IMG/VR virus record: IMGVR_UViG_3300022602_000246
Location: 1 to 36,181 of that record
Source of the DNA: a virus
DNA length: 36,181 nt
Strand: one strand, 5' to 3'
Below, in pieces: positions 19,501 to 25,745 of the stretch. Numbering within the stretch: the stretch's first letter is position 1; every line of letters begins with the position of its first letter. The notes below the pieces were generated by a model that saw only the letters and a list, made by a program, of their open reading frames with translations, made no database searches and was not told where the DNA came from. The position numbers and the translations under genes were made by a program.

Positions 19501-22500
19501 ATCTGTAAATGTTCCAACTATTAACTTCATATGTGTTATCAAAAGCACACCAAACATAAGCACCTTCATTTACTTGTGTAATATCAACTGACACTGTTCC
19601 AGTACCGATTCCAGTACTAGATGCGTTAAATGAGATACCTACCGTGTTGCTGGCAGCTCCTATTTGTGTAAAATCAGTAGTGCCCACAGATAATATTACA
19701 TAATCGACTCCAGGTGTAATAGTATCTACAGTTTGACTAGATAATTGTGAAATGTTTCCTAAACTTAAAAACACATCCGCTGTATTGACATATCCCGCAC
19801 TTCTTAAAAATGGTTCAAAATTTTCTACAACAGGGAACGGTGTTGAGTTATAACCTAACGGTTTAACATAAACATCATTAGGAGTTTGTTGAATTACAAA
19901 TAGATTAATTGTAGAGTCAATACTGTTAACTAATACCGTTGCTTGCGGATTGCTTCTATTAAATTTACCTTGATCTAAAATAAATTCAATGTCATCAAAT
20001 GCATTAGCAGCTCCGTATTGACCTACACGCAATGCCCATTCTTCATAGAATGTCAAACTTTCTTCTGCATCAGAACTTAGTACATCAAATAATTTATTAA
20101 GAACATTCTGTGTGCCTTTTTCACGAATCATTCCTTGGTAGAATTTAAATTCGCTAACATCATCTTGAATAATATTATCAAGATATTGTCGTTTTTGATA
20201 GCCAATTAGATGCTGTGCCATTTTTTGTTGTGCACTATCAAAGCTATCCACTTCTAAACTATAAAAGTCTTTAAATTGAGTAGCACTATTGGTCCAGTTT
20301 GGTAAAATTTGACTTATCGGTTTACCGGCTAGTTGTGTCCAGCTAGAAGAAATAAATGTAGGCGATCCTGCAACAAATTTATTTGCGCTATAATAATAGC
20401 TTTGGTATGACACAATGTCGCCTGAATTGTAATCTTGATACGGTTGCCACAATTCAATAGCGGCAGCATCAAAAATAAATCCTGGAATATCTAGGCCACC
20501 GTACCAATCATTTGTAATATATCCGCTTACTTTTAGACGTTCTTGTCTATAACCGCTAGTTGGATTATAAATTACATCATTAAAAATAGTCGAGTTGTTA
20601 ATAACAACTACGTGTTCATTTTGTACTAGATAAAATGCTGCTCCATAAATTCCATCAGTAGTTCTAGGATTATATGTTACAGAATTTCCTTGACGATAAC
20701 TATCAATTTTAGCGATTTCAAGTGGAGTACCATCTACTTTAAAAATTTCATAAGGATTAAATTTGTTAGTAATACTATCAACTACTGTAAGATTTGTAGT
20801 AAAGTTTACGCCATTTGCACTTGGACTTAAACTAATAACACTAGCTCCGACATTGCTCAGCCCTGGCATTAAAGACCATTTACCGTAGTCAAACGATGAA
20901 GAAAGTGCTACATTTGTCAAGGCGCTATAATAATCTCCTTCATATTTTACAATACTGCCGTATGAATAAGATTGATTAGGTTCCCAATTACTCCATTTAT
21001 CTTGACCCGAACTCCAGTTTTGTGTAGTCCAGAACATGAATTCACGAGCACTAGTTTCCCAGTTAGCTACAGAACTTAAATTGTTATTAAAATCATCAAA
21101 TACAAATCCTTGATCTTTTAAGCACTCGCCATAACCTATTAAAAAATCCACTACATCTTGAATAGTAGTAAACAACACACCGTAAGGTGCAACTAGAGTG
21201 TTTGATTTGTCCCAACTAGTTCTAATATAAGCGGTTGCCCCACCTGTGATAGGCAGAGAAGATAACGGTGAAAATGCTGTTTGATCAAAGCTAGTAGACG
21301 AAGTTACTGTTGAGATAGCTCTGTAATATTTTCCGCCATACTGAACTATAGTACCAGCAGAATAAGTCTGTTGTTCAGTCCAGTCTACATAATTTTCTGA
21401 TATACCGCCAACATTGATGTACATACCAGTATTGTTTGGGGCATAATATTTAAAATAAGGTTGAGTAATGCTATAACCTTTAATTTCAAACCCAGTTGAA
21501 AGTTTCGTTATTACTACTCCGCTATATACTAATTTTTCTACACTACTAGATTTATTCAGAAATACCGTATAATCTTCTGTAGGGACAAACACGTTACCCG
21601 AGCTACTTGGAGTTTTAGATTCTAGGAGTAAATTAAATTGACTTTTATTTGTAAATGCACCGACCCTGTAACTTAATTTAACATCCATTGTTGCTAAATC
21701 AGTTGCATATGAATTATATCCAGCAATGTTATTACTAAAAATATAATTAAAAATTAAATCAACAATATAATTTACTAAGCCGGCTGTTTGTACTCGAGTA
21801 CTGCTTGAATACACACTCGGTAGTAAAATGTCAGAAGGTTTAATACGTAAACCGGTTTCTGAATATACAAGTTGTCCTGCTATGTTTCTAGAAATTCTAG
21901 ATCTGTCTAATAAAATTCCAAATGTCTTAGCCGGTGTTAATAAGATAGCAGAAATAATTACCGAAAACGGATAATAACTGCTACGTGTCCAAGCAGATTC
22001 AACTGGACTACCATCGCCAAATACAAAGTTATTATCAATACTTGGTCGAATCATTCCGCTAGCAAGTCCTGAAAATTGTGGACTTAATAAATTTCCAGAT
22101 TCGTCAACTGGCAAACGCTCTAATAAGAATGGCTTTGCAAATTTAGGTCTATACGCTACAGGGTTATTAGGTTCTCTCACTATACCTGCTGCAATATCTT
22201 GCCACATTGGCAAGTTATTACTTGTATATGGAGCTGGACCGTATACTGAATTCCACCACGCAGGTTGAATACTAAATCCTAGCATCTCCCAAGGACAAAT
22301 ATTTGGACGGTCTGTGTCAAGCAGCCAGCGATAAACGCCGCGCCAGTAACCTGGTAATCCTGTTCCATCTGGAGCAGTATTCAAAGAATAATTATATGTA
22401 AAACTGTTGGTTCTGTCATAGTTCAACGGAGTAGTTAAATCTTTACCAACTAAGCTAATCCATTTATAAAAATTAGGAGCCAAAATTTCATTAAATTCGG

Positions 22501-25500
22501 TCAAACTATAATCTGTAGATCTATTATAACTTGGAATAAAATCTGTTACATCAAATATATCTACATCATAATTGACTTTTATATTATTAAAAATTCTTTT
22601 TTCTAATTCTAACAATAATTGATCTCTGTAATCACCGTAGGCAAGAATTAAACTACCATCGTGACCTTGAATCACCAGTTGAGGATTTACAAGTGTTGTG
22701 TCTGTATAAATTTTTGGAACATATGCAGGCCACATTCCTAATTTTGTAGGAGTAGAAGGAACAAAACAGCCGTCAGTACTGTCGTATTCGTAAGTACTAA
22801 TTGAATCGCCGTTAGTAAGATTAACACTAGGATCAATAATAACAAATCCCTGATTATTGAAAGAATAATCTTGTCCGTGGATTAGCTGCACTCCATTTAA
22901 ATATATTCCAACTGCTTTGTTGCTCAACGATTCTAAAGTGAATACACTACTTAATGGGTATTGACGAATTCTATAATCAACCACTGTTAAATCGGTTACG
23001 ATGCATGCACCGTATGGAACCATATCGCTAAAATAGTACGGAGCAACATTTGGTTTAGCAGCATTTAACTTTTGTAATACCTGGTTAACCACAGTAACAG
23101 GATCGCCATCTACTCCTAAATTAGTAGCAGTGCTGATAAAGTTTCTTTTAAAGTTATTATAGTCCTCTCTAGATTGTTCAACAGCTTTGATTATATTGTT
23201 AGTTTCTGATGTTGTATGATAAATTCCTAAACTTAACGGTCCGCTATGTTGTACAAATTTAGTCCCATAAGGAGTTATATTTCCAAGATCTCGTAAATCG
23301 CTATCGCCAGGAAATACTCCAATAAACTGAACAGTTTCTGCGTTAGTCGAACTAACGGTATTTTGATATAAGTTATCGATAATACTATCAACATGGTTAA
23401 TAACTTCACCTAGTGTAAAATCTCCAATCTCGCCATTCAATGGATTATTTTGCAAATTAACAGGTATTTCATAATAACCATTAGCATTAATTGGTTGACT
23501 AGAAAATGCTCTAATAGTTAGTACGTCAGTTAATGCAATAGGATTTACCAAACGAATATTTTTATACAAGCCTTTGCTAGTTATAGACCACAGACTAGGA
23601 TTTAATCGCTTGCCGTTAATATAGATTCTAACAACTAGATCTGACAAGTTATTAATGTCATCGTAAATATCTAATTTAAAATTATTAGTTAACCCTGAAT
23701 TTTTATAAATTCTTACAGCAGCTTGAACTGTATCTACTTGGCAAGTTTGCCAGCCATTTATATACCGTGTGTTGCCTGCATAATCTAAACTAGATAAAAA
23801 TCCAGAATCTATTTTTTGTGTTTCAACAATTGCGGTTTTTTTGTATTCAAAACTGTCAGTCACTAAGTTAAAATTAAAAACAATATCACCTATATTGTTA
23901 ACATTTTGATAGCTTAGTGGAAATCCTAATACAGTATCTGCAGAGCCCGATCCTTGTTTATAAGAAAATATAGGAGTTCCAACAAAGGTAGTACCGCTGT
24001 AAACAGTAGTATCACCGACACTTATTCCATTACTATCAAAAATATCAAATAATGGAGATTGATTTACCGATAGCTTTTGTTGGGCTTGAACCCATGTTGT
24101 TCCGTTGTACCAGAACATTTGTCCTTGAAATTTTCCTTGTTTTACTAAAACTACTTGGTTTAATTCTGGACTAGCTACTTCAACTAAATGAAGGTGGTTA
24201 CTACCACCGTTTAGATGTTTAACATCCACGTACTCAACACGGAAAATTTTATTTTGTACTAGAGGATCTGGATCGCCTGTAAATAAAACAAGCATGCCTA
24301 GAGACAGCGCAATAGATATGCCGGCTACAGTTGTAGGTTCGTTATATCCAGAACGACCTTCAATTGCTGTAAACACTGGGACAGAATCTTTGTTTAAGCT
24401 AGTATTGCCAGTGGTATTATCTAAAATATCAACATCTAAAATAGCGGTTGTACCAAAATTAAACAATCTCAAATCTGGTTGGAATTCAATAATAGGTCTA
24501 GTAGCTCTTGCAGATTGATCTATTATAGGTGTGTTGTTATTATAAGTTGCGCTGGTATTGATAACATCTTGATGGAACCAACGATTATATCTTGACCACG
24601 GGTTATGGTCGCTGCTTGCTCTGTTAATTGTAATATAATCAGGAGATCCTGCATACCCCGTTGCATTTTCCCAGGGTTCTTTATCAAACCCTACACTGTC
24701 AAAAGGTACAGATTCGTTCGTAGAGTAAGTGCTAACTACTTCTAATACCGTCTCAGGAACTAATTTAATTGCTGTTCCTACACCTTCTACATAAAATTGT
24801 CCGGTAGCATATTCGGCAGGAGTAACATTTCCACCAAATTTAATTTTCATGCCATTACTTAACGTAGTACCATCAGGCAATGTTACCGACGATTTACCTA
24901 AAATTACAGAAGATACATCAATGCTGGTGTCTGCTTCGATTGAAAATATTTCAACAATACCTCCAAGATTGATATCTGTTTCGCTTTGATAAAATAATAA
25001 ACTAGGTGCTGTTTCTGGCACAGTAAATGTAACTGTACCCAGTTCTACTCCGTAATTATCTATTGCATTTAAGTAGGAATAACGTTGATCAGATCCAAGT
25101 GAACGAGATGTTTTAAAACTAAAAGGGTTACCAGGACTATTAACTTTAAATGTATATGTTTGTCCTCTATATAATTTTAACACAGGATCTGGTGTTGCTC
25201 CGTCTGGGGTGAAAATATATTGATTGTTAGCACCTTCTGATTGAATAGACACTGTATAAGATGTACTAATAGTAGCATTAGGACCATATATAGTAATTGT
25301 ATCAGGACCATATGGTAACCAATAATAGTTTTGAAAGTTAACAAACTTGTCCCAATCGATATGGGGATCCCACGAATAGAATTCTTGTTTATTCAAACGT
25401 GCATGATCTGTAGTATTACCACCAAATACATTAATTTGATTAATATAATCTACGTAGTCTTTAAAGAATGTTATATTTTCTAAATTGTCAGTGATAGTTA

Positions 25501-25741
25501 TTCCAGGCTCTAACTGATAATTTTGTCTTACAGCATCTGCAGCTTTAACATAAACATCAGCACCTGTACTGGCCTTGGCATTTTCTCTACCAATATATCC
25601 TGTAGTTTTTGTTAGTGTGCCTGGTTGAAATAATTGATCAACTGTTGATTGTAAAAACTTTTTATTGGCTATTGTTTGATAGAACTTAGGTAATAGATTT
25701 GCGCTAAGTCCGTTCTCACCGTTAACGTTATTAATGGCCAT
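10589..25741 (-). CDS. Giant mosaic tail/baseplate protein, 5050 residues, with CBM5/12-like modules and a beta-propeller
   Basis: One uninterrupted frame of 15.2 kb, four bases after gp6. Residues 1-150 (GLSANLLPKFYQTIANKKFL, then NITFFKDYVDYINQINVFGG and DPHIDWDKFVNFQNYYWLPY) look like the N-terminus of a very large protein of T4-like aquatic phages. Five chitin-binding-like modules start near residues 1454, 1586, 1765, 2310 and 4907. A helical conserved block follows at about 1830-1930. An FG-GAP-like propeller spans about 2225-2869 and another conserved block about 2905-3130. GSGY repeats lie near 3250 and 3625-3700, tandem SGTG-type beta repeats at 3991-4171, and six or more VNGxxLxxGxDY modules are scattered through it. 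The sequence shows no protease or transmembrane segment I could recognise. It occupies the gp7 position in T4 gene order and may combine wedge and adhesin roles, but I see no residue-level match to gp7. Host-surface glycan binding is inferred from the CBM-like modules. Confidence 0.85.
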   Translation of the reverse strand: MAINNVNGENGLSANLLPKFYQTIANKKFLQSTVDQLFQPGTLTKTTGYIGRENAKASTGADVYVKAADAVRQNYQLEPGITITDNLENITFFKDYVDYINQINVFGGNTTDHARLNKQEFYSWDPHIDWDKFVNFQNYYWLPYGPDTITIYGPNATISTSYTVSIQSEGANNQYIFTPDGATPDPVLKLYRGQTYTFKVNSPGNPFSFKTSRSLGSDQRYSYLNAIDNYGVELGTVTFTVPETAPSLLFYQSETDINLGGIVEIFSIEADTSIDVSSVILGKSSVTLPDGTTLSNGMKIKFGGNVTPAEYATGQFYVEGVGTAIKLVPETVLEVVSTYSTNESVPFDSVGFDKEPWENATGYAGSPDYITINRASSDHNPWSRYNRWFHQDVINTSATYNNNTPIIDQSARATRPIIEFQPDLRLFNFGTTAILDVDILDNTTGNTSLNKDSVPVFTAIEGRSGYNEPTTVAGISIALSLGMLVLFTGDPDPLVQNKIFRVEYVDVKHLNGGSNHLHLVEVASPELNQVVLVKQGKFQGQMFWYNGTTWVQAQQKLSVNQSPLFDIFDSNGISVGDTTVYSGTTFVGTPIFSYKQGSGSADTVLGFPLSYQNVNNIGDIVFNFNLVTDSFEYKKTAIVETQKIDSGFLSSLDYAGNTRYINGWQTCQVDTVQAAVRIYKNSGLTNNFKLDIYDDINNLSDLVVRIYINGKRLNPSLWSITSKGLYKNIRLVNPIALTDVLTIRAFSSQPINANGYYEIPVNLQNNPLNGEIGDFTLGEVINHVDSIIDNLYQNTVSSTNAETVQFIGVFPGDSDLRDLGNITPYGTKFVQHSGPLSLGIYHTTSETNNIIKAVEQSREDYNNFKRNFISTATNLGVDGDPVTVVNQVLQKLNAAKPNVAPYYFSDMVPYGACIVTDLTVVDYRIRQYPLSSVFTLESLSNKAVGIYLNGVQLIHGQDYSFNNQGFVIIDPSVNLTNGDSISTYEYDSTDGCFVPSTPTKLGMWPAYVPKIYTDTTLVNPQLVIQGHDGSLILAYGDYRDQLLLELEKRIFNNIKVNYDVDIFDVTDFIPSYNRSTDYSLTEFNEILAPNFYKWISLVGKDLTTPLNYDRTNSFTYNYSLNTAPDGTGLPGYWRGVYRWLLDTDRPNICPWEMLGFSIQPAWWNSVYGPAPYTSNNLPMWQDIAAGIVREPNNPVAYRPKFAKPFLLERLPVDESGNLLSPQFSGLASGMIRPSIDNNFVFGDGSPVESAWTRSSYYPFSVIISAILLTPAKTFGILLDRSRISRNIAGQLVYSETGLRIKPSDILLPSVYSSSTRVQTAGLVNYIVDLIFNYIFSNNIAGYNSYATDLATMDVKLSYRVGAFTNKSQFNLLLESKTPSSSGNVFVPTEDYTVFLNKSSSVEKLVYSGVVITKLSTGFEIKGYSITQPYFKYYAPNNTGMYINVGGISENYVDWTEQQTYSAGTIVQYGGKYYRAISTVTSSTSFDQTAFSPLSSLPITGGATAYIRTSWDKSNTLVAPYGVLFTTIQDVVDFLIGYGECLKDQGFVFDDFNNNLSSVANWETSAREFMFWTTQNWSSGQDKWSNWEPNQSYSYGSIVKYEGDYYSALTNVALSSSFDYGKWSLMPGLSNVGASVISLSPSANGVNFTTNLTVVDSITNKFNPYEIFKVDGTPLEIAKIDSYRQGNSVTYNPRTTDGIYGAAFYLVQNEHVVVINNSTIFNDVIYNPTSGYRQERLKVSGYITNDWYGGLDIPGFIFDAAAIELWQPYQDYNSGDIVSYQSYYYSANKFVAGSPTFISSSWTQLAGKPISQILPNWTNSATQFKDFYSLEVDSFDSAQQKMAQHLIGYQKRQYLDNIIQDDVSEFKFYQGMIREKGTQNVLNKLFDVLSSDAEESLTFYEEWALRVGQYGAANAFDDIEFILDQGKFNRSNPQATVLVNSIDSTINLFVIQQTPNDVYVKPLGYNSTPFPVVENFEPFLRSAGYVNTADVFLSLGNISQLSSQTVDTITPGVDYVILSVGTTDFTQIGAASNTVGISFNASSTGIGTGTVSVDITQVNEGAYVWCAFDNTYEVNSWNIYRFTDAGIRVNALTYNNNVLTITCQDLVKFSVGSYVGLMLDISSNITGINGFYKITSVTLNVFTVSATVVGLPPQFSQASNLVVYNLVSQRAGSIDYIDTMLPKNIKAGDFIWTDDKGDGKWASWIYDPVYKKSSVANIISSNNLQFGRTIAMNTRGTIAAVSMRTGQISVYDKVGRSVAWTQRQYIHAPFIANNNANDLSTIASTLAISSDGSWLATGSPLAGFVATRYIENYNATHTYSQGDIVSYLDMYYKATFAVPVNSTPGIDLYYWNPISYIPVDSTATNSTLAQQGVISLYKKDANNVYQLVDSIISPFPSANENFGSSLVFDTDNLFVGASGFNNSKGRVYKLTYNTVTEFFTFYDDIGSSGKTIKVLSSSGIVAGQTISGTGFSSGQLVGSVLTKLVFPPISGLPRYIRDTQNNNIPLTNITTGTLVSGTGIFSNTSVVSTGIDISGNGFVLIRSIQDLPPTITTVTFSNSTSSFDAVVNSVISAATIIVTTAPDSTPDGKLTFTSLAWQYDSTGTFTGTEDLSNFGSNLSLSSDSNTLVVSASRGVSGKVYIFTNTDGNWSSAQPLVGLDNSFGTSTAISSDGNFIAISNELSTTTKINEHGNVGVYELINGQYVKVQDIKDHYLDLGSNFGTKVAFMNNSNTLVIYSENAAGSIETTFDVYSSLLTDSQTLYGTSYVSDSASNKSLAETTFDKNSTQFSTTVVGSGRIDVYDRYNDVWVYSESIINEDQQLDGFGLGFAVGNNNIFVGSPLATVKTNANSGIVYAYTKPLNSLSWTQYRSQIDVVDVSKLKKSFLYNRINNELVTYLDVIDPIQGKIAGPADEEIKFKTFYDPAVYSYSDGTVGVTVSNGTYWSNNQLGQLWWDLRTTKFVTPYFSDVAYRNNVWNQLAPGASVDIYEWISTNLTPSQWDAQADTPAGLALGISGTSLYGNSAYTVRQRYNSVTKKFVNTYYYWVKNKTLVPNINGRHISAQAVSNLIAKPKNAAYTYMALIGNDSFSLVNAYQYLNDTKIALAVEYWNTDSIHRNIHSQWKLISTDTIVDLPHTIEQKWIDSLCGVDTAGRPVPDINLPVKLKYGIENRPRQGMFINRVEALKEFVEAANIALASNQIVKNYNLTGLESYDTEPSLITGLYDTTLDTSVELSYINIALFQRPSIIPVITNGNITGITVVSPGKGYLVAPYINIIGTGKGAVVRAIIDTLGRIVNATVISPGYGYDDTTTCTVRDYSVLVHSDSQADGSWSIYSFDPTYVDNASGLTTGLWSRILTQSYDVRNYWSYIDWYGSYTDSTGKILYTATQFTAADHSVQTYTDLNSISVSVGEIVKVLTVNTGGWELLYKYADSTSVDWTLSYSVVGIQNGTIQLSSSLYQTDFTAVGYDASIYDGGAFDVKAATELRLILTTLKNDIFINTLKGTYLDLFFRSVRYAHSEQLYLDWIFKTSFVRATHNVGTLGQPVYYPVDNLSNFQDYVNEVKPYKTKIREYISDYTALDTAESAVTDFDLPPVYTNNQLSLIHTQLVDEKINIDSSQINSYPWKFWLDNAGYSVIDLKIVNSGSGYITEPQIVFTSNSGTGATAVAYFTNGVINRLILLTSGSGYLTAPTVAIVGGLSEGGVAARAVAIIGNSVVRSNLVGIKFDRLTYTNYITNIDVTNTFTGSGSLLQFPLEWAPDIRVGQSTVTINGILVLRELYKLAITSSIKDGYTQYAGTVTFTTAPPTGSTIVVQYKKDISLLNAADRINFFYNPVTGELGKDLNQLMTGIDYGGTVVGNLGFDVGQGWGEFTYATQGWDIFDPAFNDYIVTVSAGTTYNFTLPYTPALGTEINVYYTERISTSVVSDGVQTVYPFNLYLFPVEATVQTIVAAQTPAHVTVQTNVANPEIDLFSISTNIQSSLVSTLGVAGQSTITFASTTNIVIGQYVSGTGVEFGTTVIDYTDTEVILSNNLFLDATGSYTFFSLGTILTVTDTTGIEVGMGVVGNGFNTQYVTKVQNSTTLYLSFAPSLIILSGEILAFSGNVAGSTTLYLDSVTNIKVNDDVTSTQNSILGYNITVVSIDTVNSTVELSQILYSSVLNGVSFTFTRVLQQPTEASSFPTGTLLLTNPVPAGSTLIISGYFGVGMRIDAEDFDTNTGVSPTNPYAIMPAVTISRTDSQYLTVNTFADGSVTYTINVPLTYAPENDGSIIILRQSTSDGTIASTNADTYITSGDLTSLHGVYLTANGFNADDIIIDGDGFVTPTTSPAPEEVVPGQVVDALVVKVYERPTSGSAKIDVENYIALGTNATFNIKELLSSERSIIVKVDNTIKTYNSDYTVDYKNQTITLNTIPTEGQLVTIFNIGYAGENILDIDYFVGDGTTTEFVTKAPWLDSISSAVYVNGIASNVQLFKTDQSYSLSNLVGIRFINAPVAGALINYIIVSGNQPTFAITNTETIAANGNTTYTLAYPIGETLPNEPNMLVRVNQHILPAPVSVYFTIGSNRLTYNIDNNRVAPYTVSATDVVVSVSGVVLVNGKDYVLDLGGVSIKITREAYKQYSGNQLVISVNTGQGYIFDPSTKQITFSRPYFSTDVVEVFSAYQHDTLDLQRTTITVDSSVNLTPDSMEFYSYQSIVGGTIVLDRSVLNEKYVWVIVNTTLLTPGVDYKLNDDHTSIKLTTNPGITDTVTLMTFGSNVIKPGISYMQFKDILNRTTYKRLNANKRTKLVNDLYWNSQNIELEDASNFEEPVQNANIAGVIEIRGERIEYFGKIGNSLINLRRGTLGTGVNNFVRAGTFVQDIGRTETIPYQDSVSTSTIVSNGTDTVPLGFIPKSVNEIEVFVGGYDTSAVWSANTSYTIGTIVNNGSYTYRCIVSHTSSSVFNNDSAYWAFFIGNIRLKKEPYSVFNVNVAPYSPAGDVVMNQNIDGTGQADFSVDGTTPKITLTNLLSIGTQITVVKTTGVAWDNATSIIHDDTKIAQFLKAAPGIWYSSYKS
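10898..11023 (-). other. CBM5/12-like module 5 of the giant protein (residues 4907-4948)
   Basis: WSANTSYTIGTIVNNGSYTY then a WAFF end: the W..(..)Y..G..V...G..Y.......W layout of chitin-binding CBM5/12 modules. It splits a C-terminal domain, with EVFVGG just before and IRLKKEPYSVF just after, which reads as one continuous domain if the module is removed. Confidence 0.65.
13229..13771 (-). repeat. Tandem beta repeats of the SGTG type in the giant protein (residues about 3991-4171)
   Basis: Three to four consecutive units of about 45-55 residues share the pattern of a Thr/Ser strand, a G(Q/M)xVxGxG turn and a VTxVxxxTVxLS strand, for example NIVIGQYVSGTGVEFGTTV, GIEVGMGVVGNGFNTQYV and NIKVNDDVTSTQNSILGYNI. 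The same unit type occurs near residues 2440-2500 of this protein and in the 643-residue adhesin. Boundaries were judged by eye. Confidence 0.6.
17135..19069 (-). other. FG-GAP-like beta-propeller region of the giant protein (residues about 2225-2869)
   Basis: Seven recurrences of a blade pattern are visible: FGxxxA(I/F)SxDGxxxAxxS, then a GxVYxY/VYD strand. Blade-start examples are FGRTIAMNTRGTIAAVS, FGSSLVFDTDNLFVGAS, FGSNLSLSSDSNTLVVSAS, FGTSTAISSDGNFIAIS and FGLGFAVGNNNIFVGSP. A CBM-like module interrupts blade 2, and about 175 residues with two SGTG-type units interrupt blade 3. A seven-bladed propeller is my inference from the count. Confidence 0.7.
18683..18814 (-). other. CBM5/12-like module 4, nested inside propeller blade 2 (residues 2310-2353)
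   Basis: NATHTYSQGDIVSYLDMYY followed by a YYWNPI end: the classic Y..GD.V.Y...Y.A.......W spacing, with Asn replacing the usual first Trp. It sits between ATGSPLAGFVATRYI and GVISLYKKD, which read as two halves of one propeller blade. Confidence 0.7.
20330..20449 (-). other. CBM5/12-like module 3 (residues 1765-1804)
   Basis: WQPYQDYNSGDIVSYQSYYY, then SPTFISSSW: the cleanest CBM5/12 match in the protein, with both Trp residues, GDIVSY and the Tyr cluster in place. Confidence 0.75.
20867..20986 (-). other. CBM5/12-like module 2 (residues 1586-1625)
   Basis: WEPNQSYSYGSIVKYEGDYY, then FDYGKWSLM: Trp, Y..G..V.Y.G.YY and the closing Trp are all present. It follows FMFWTTQNW and precedes a beta region starting ASVISLSPS. 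Confidence 0.7.
21263..21382 (-). other. CBM5/12-like module 1 (residues 1454-1493)
   Basis: WTEQQTYSAGTIVQYGGKYY, then a FSPL end: the first Trp and the Y..GTIVQYGG.YY core fit CBM5/12, but the closing Trp is replaced by Phe. It lies between MYINVGGISENYV and ITGGATAYIRTSW. Confidence 0.65.
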
Positions 25742-25745
25742 TTAC

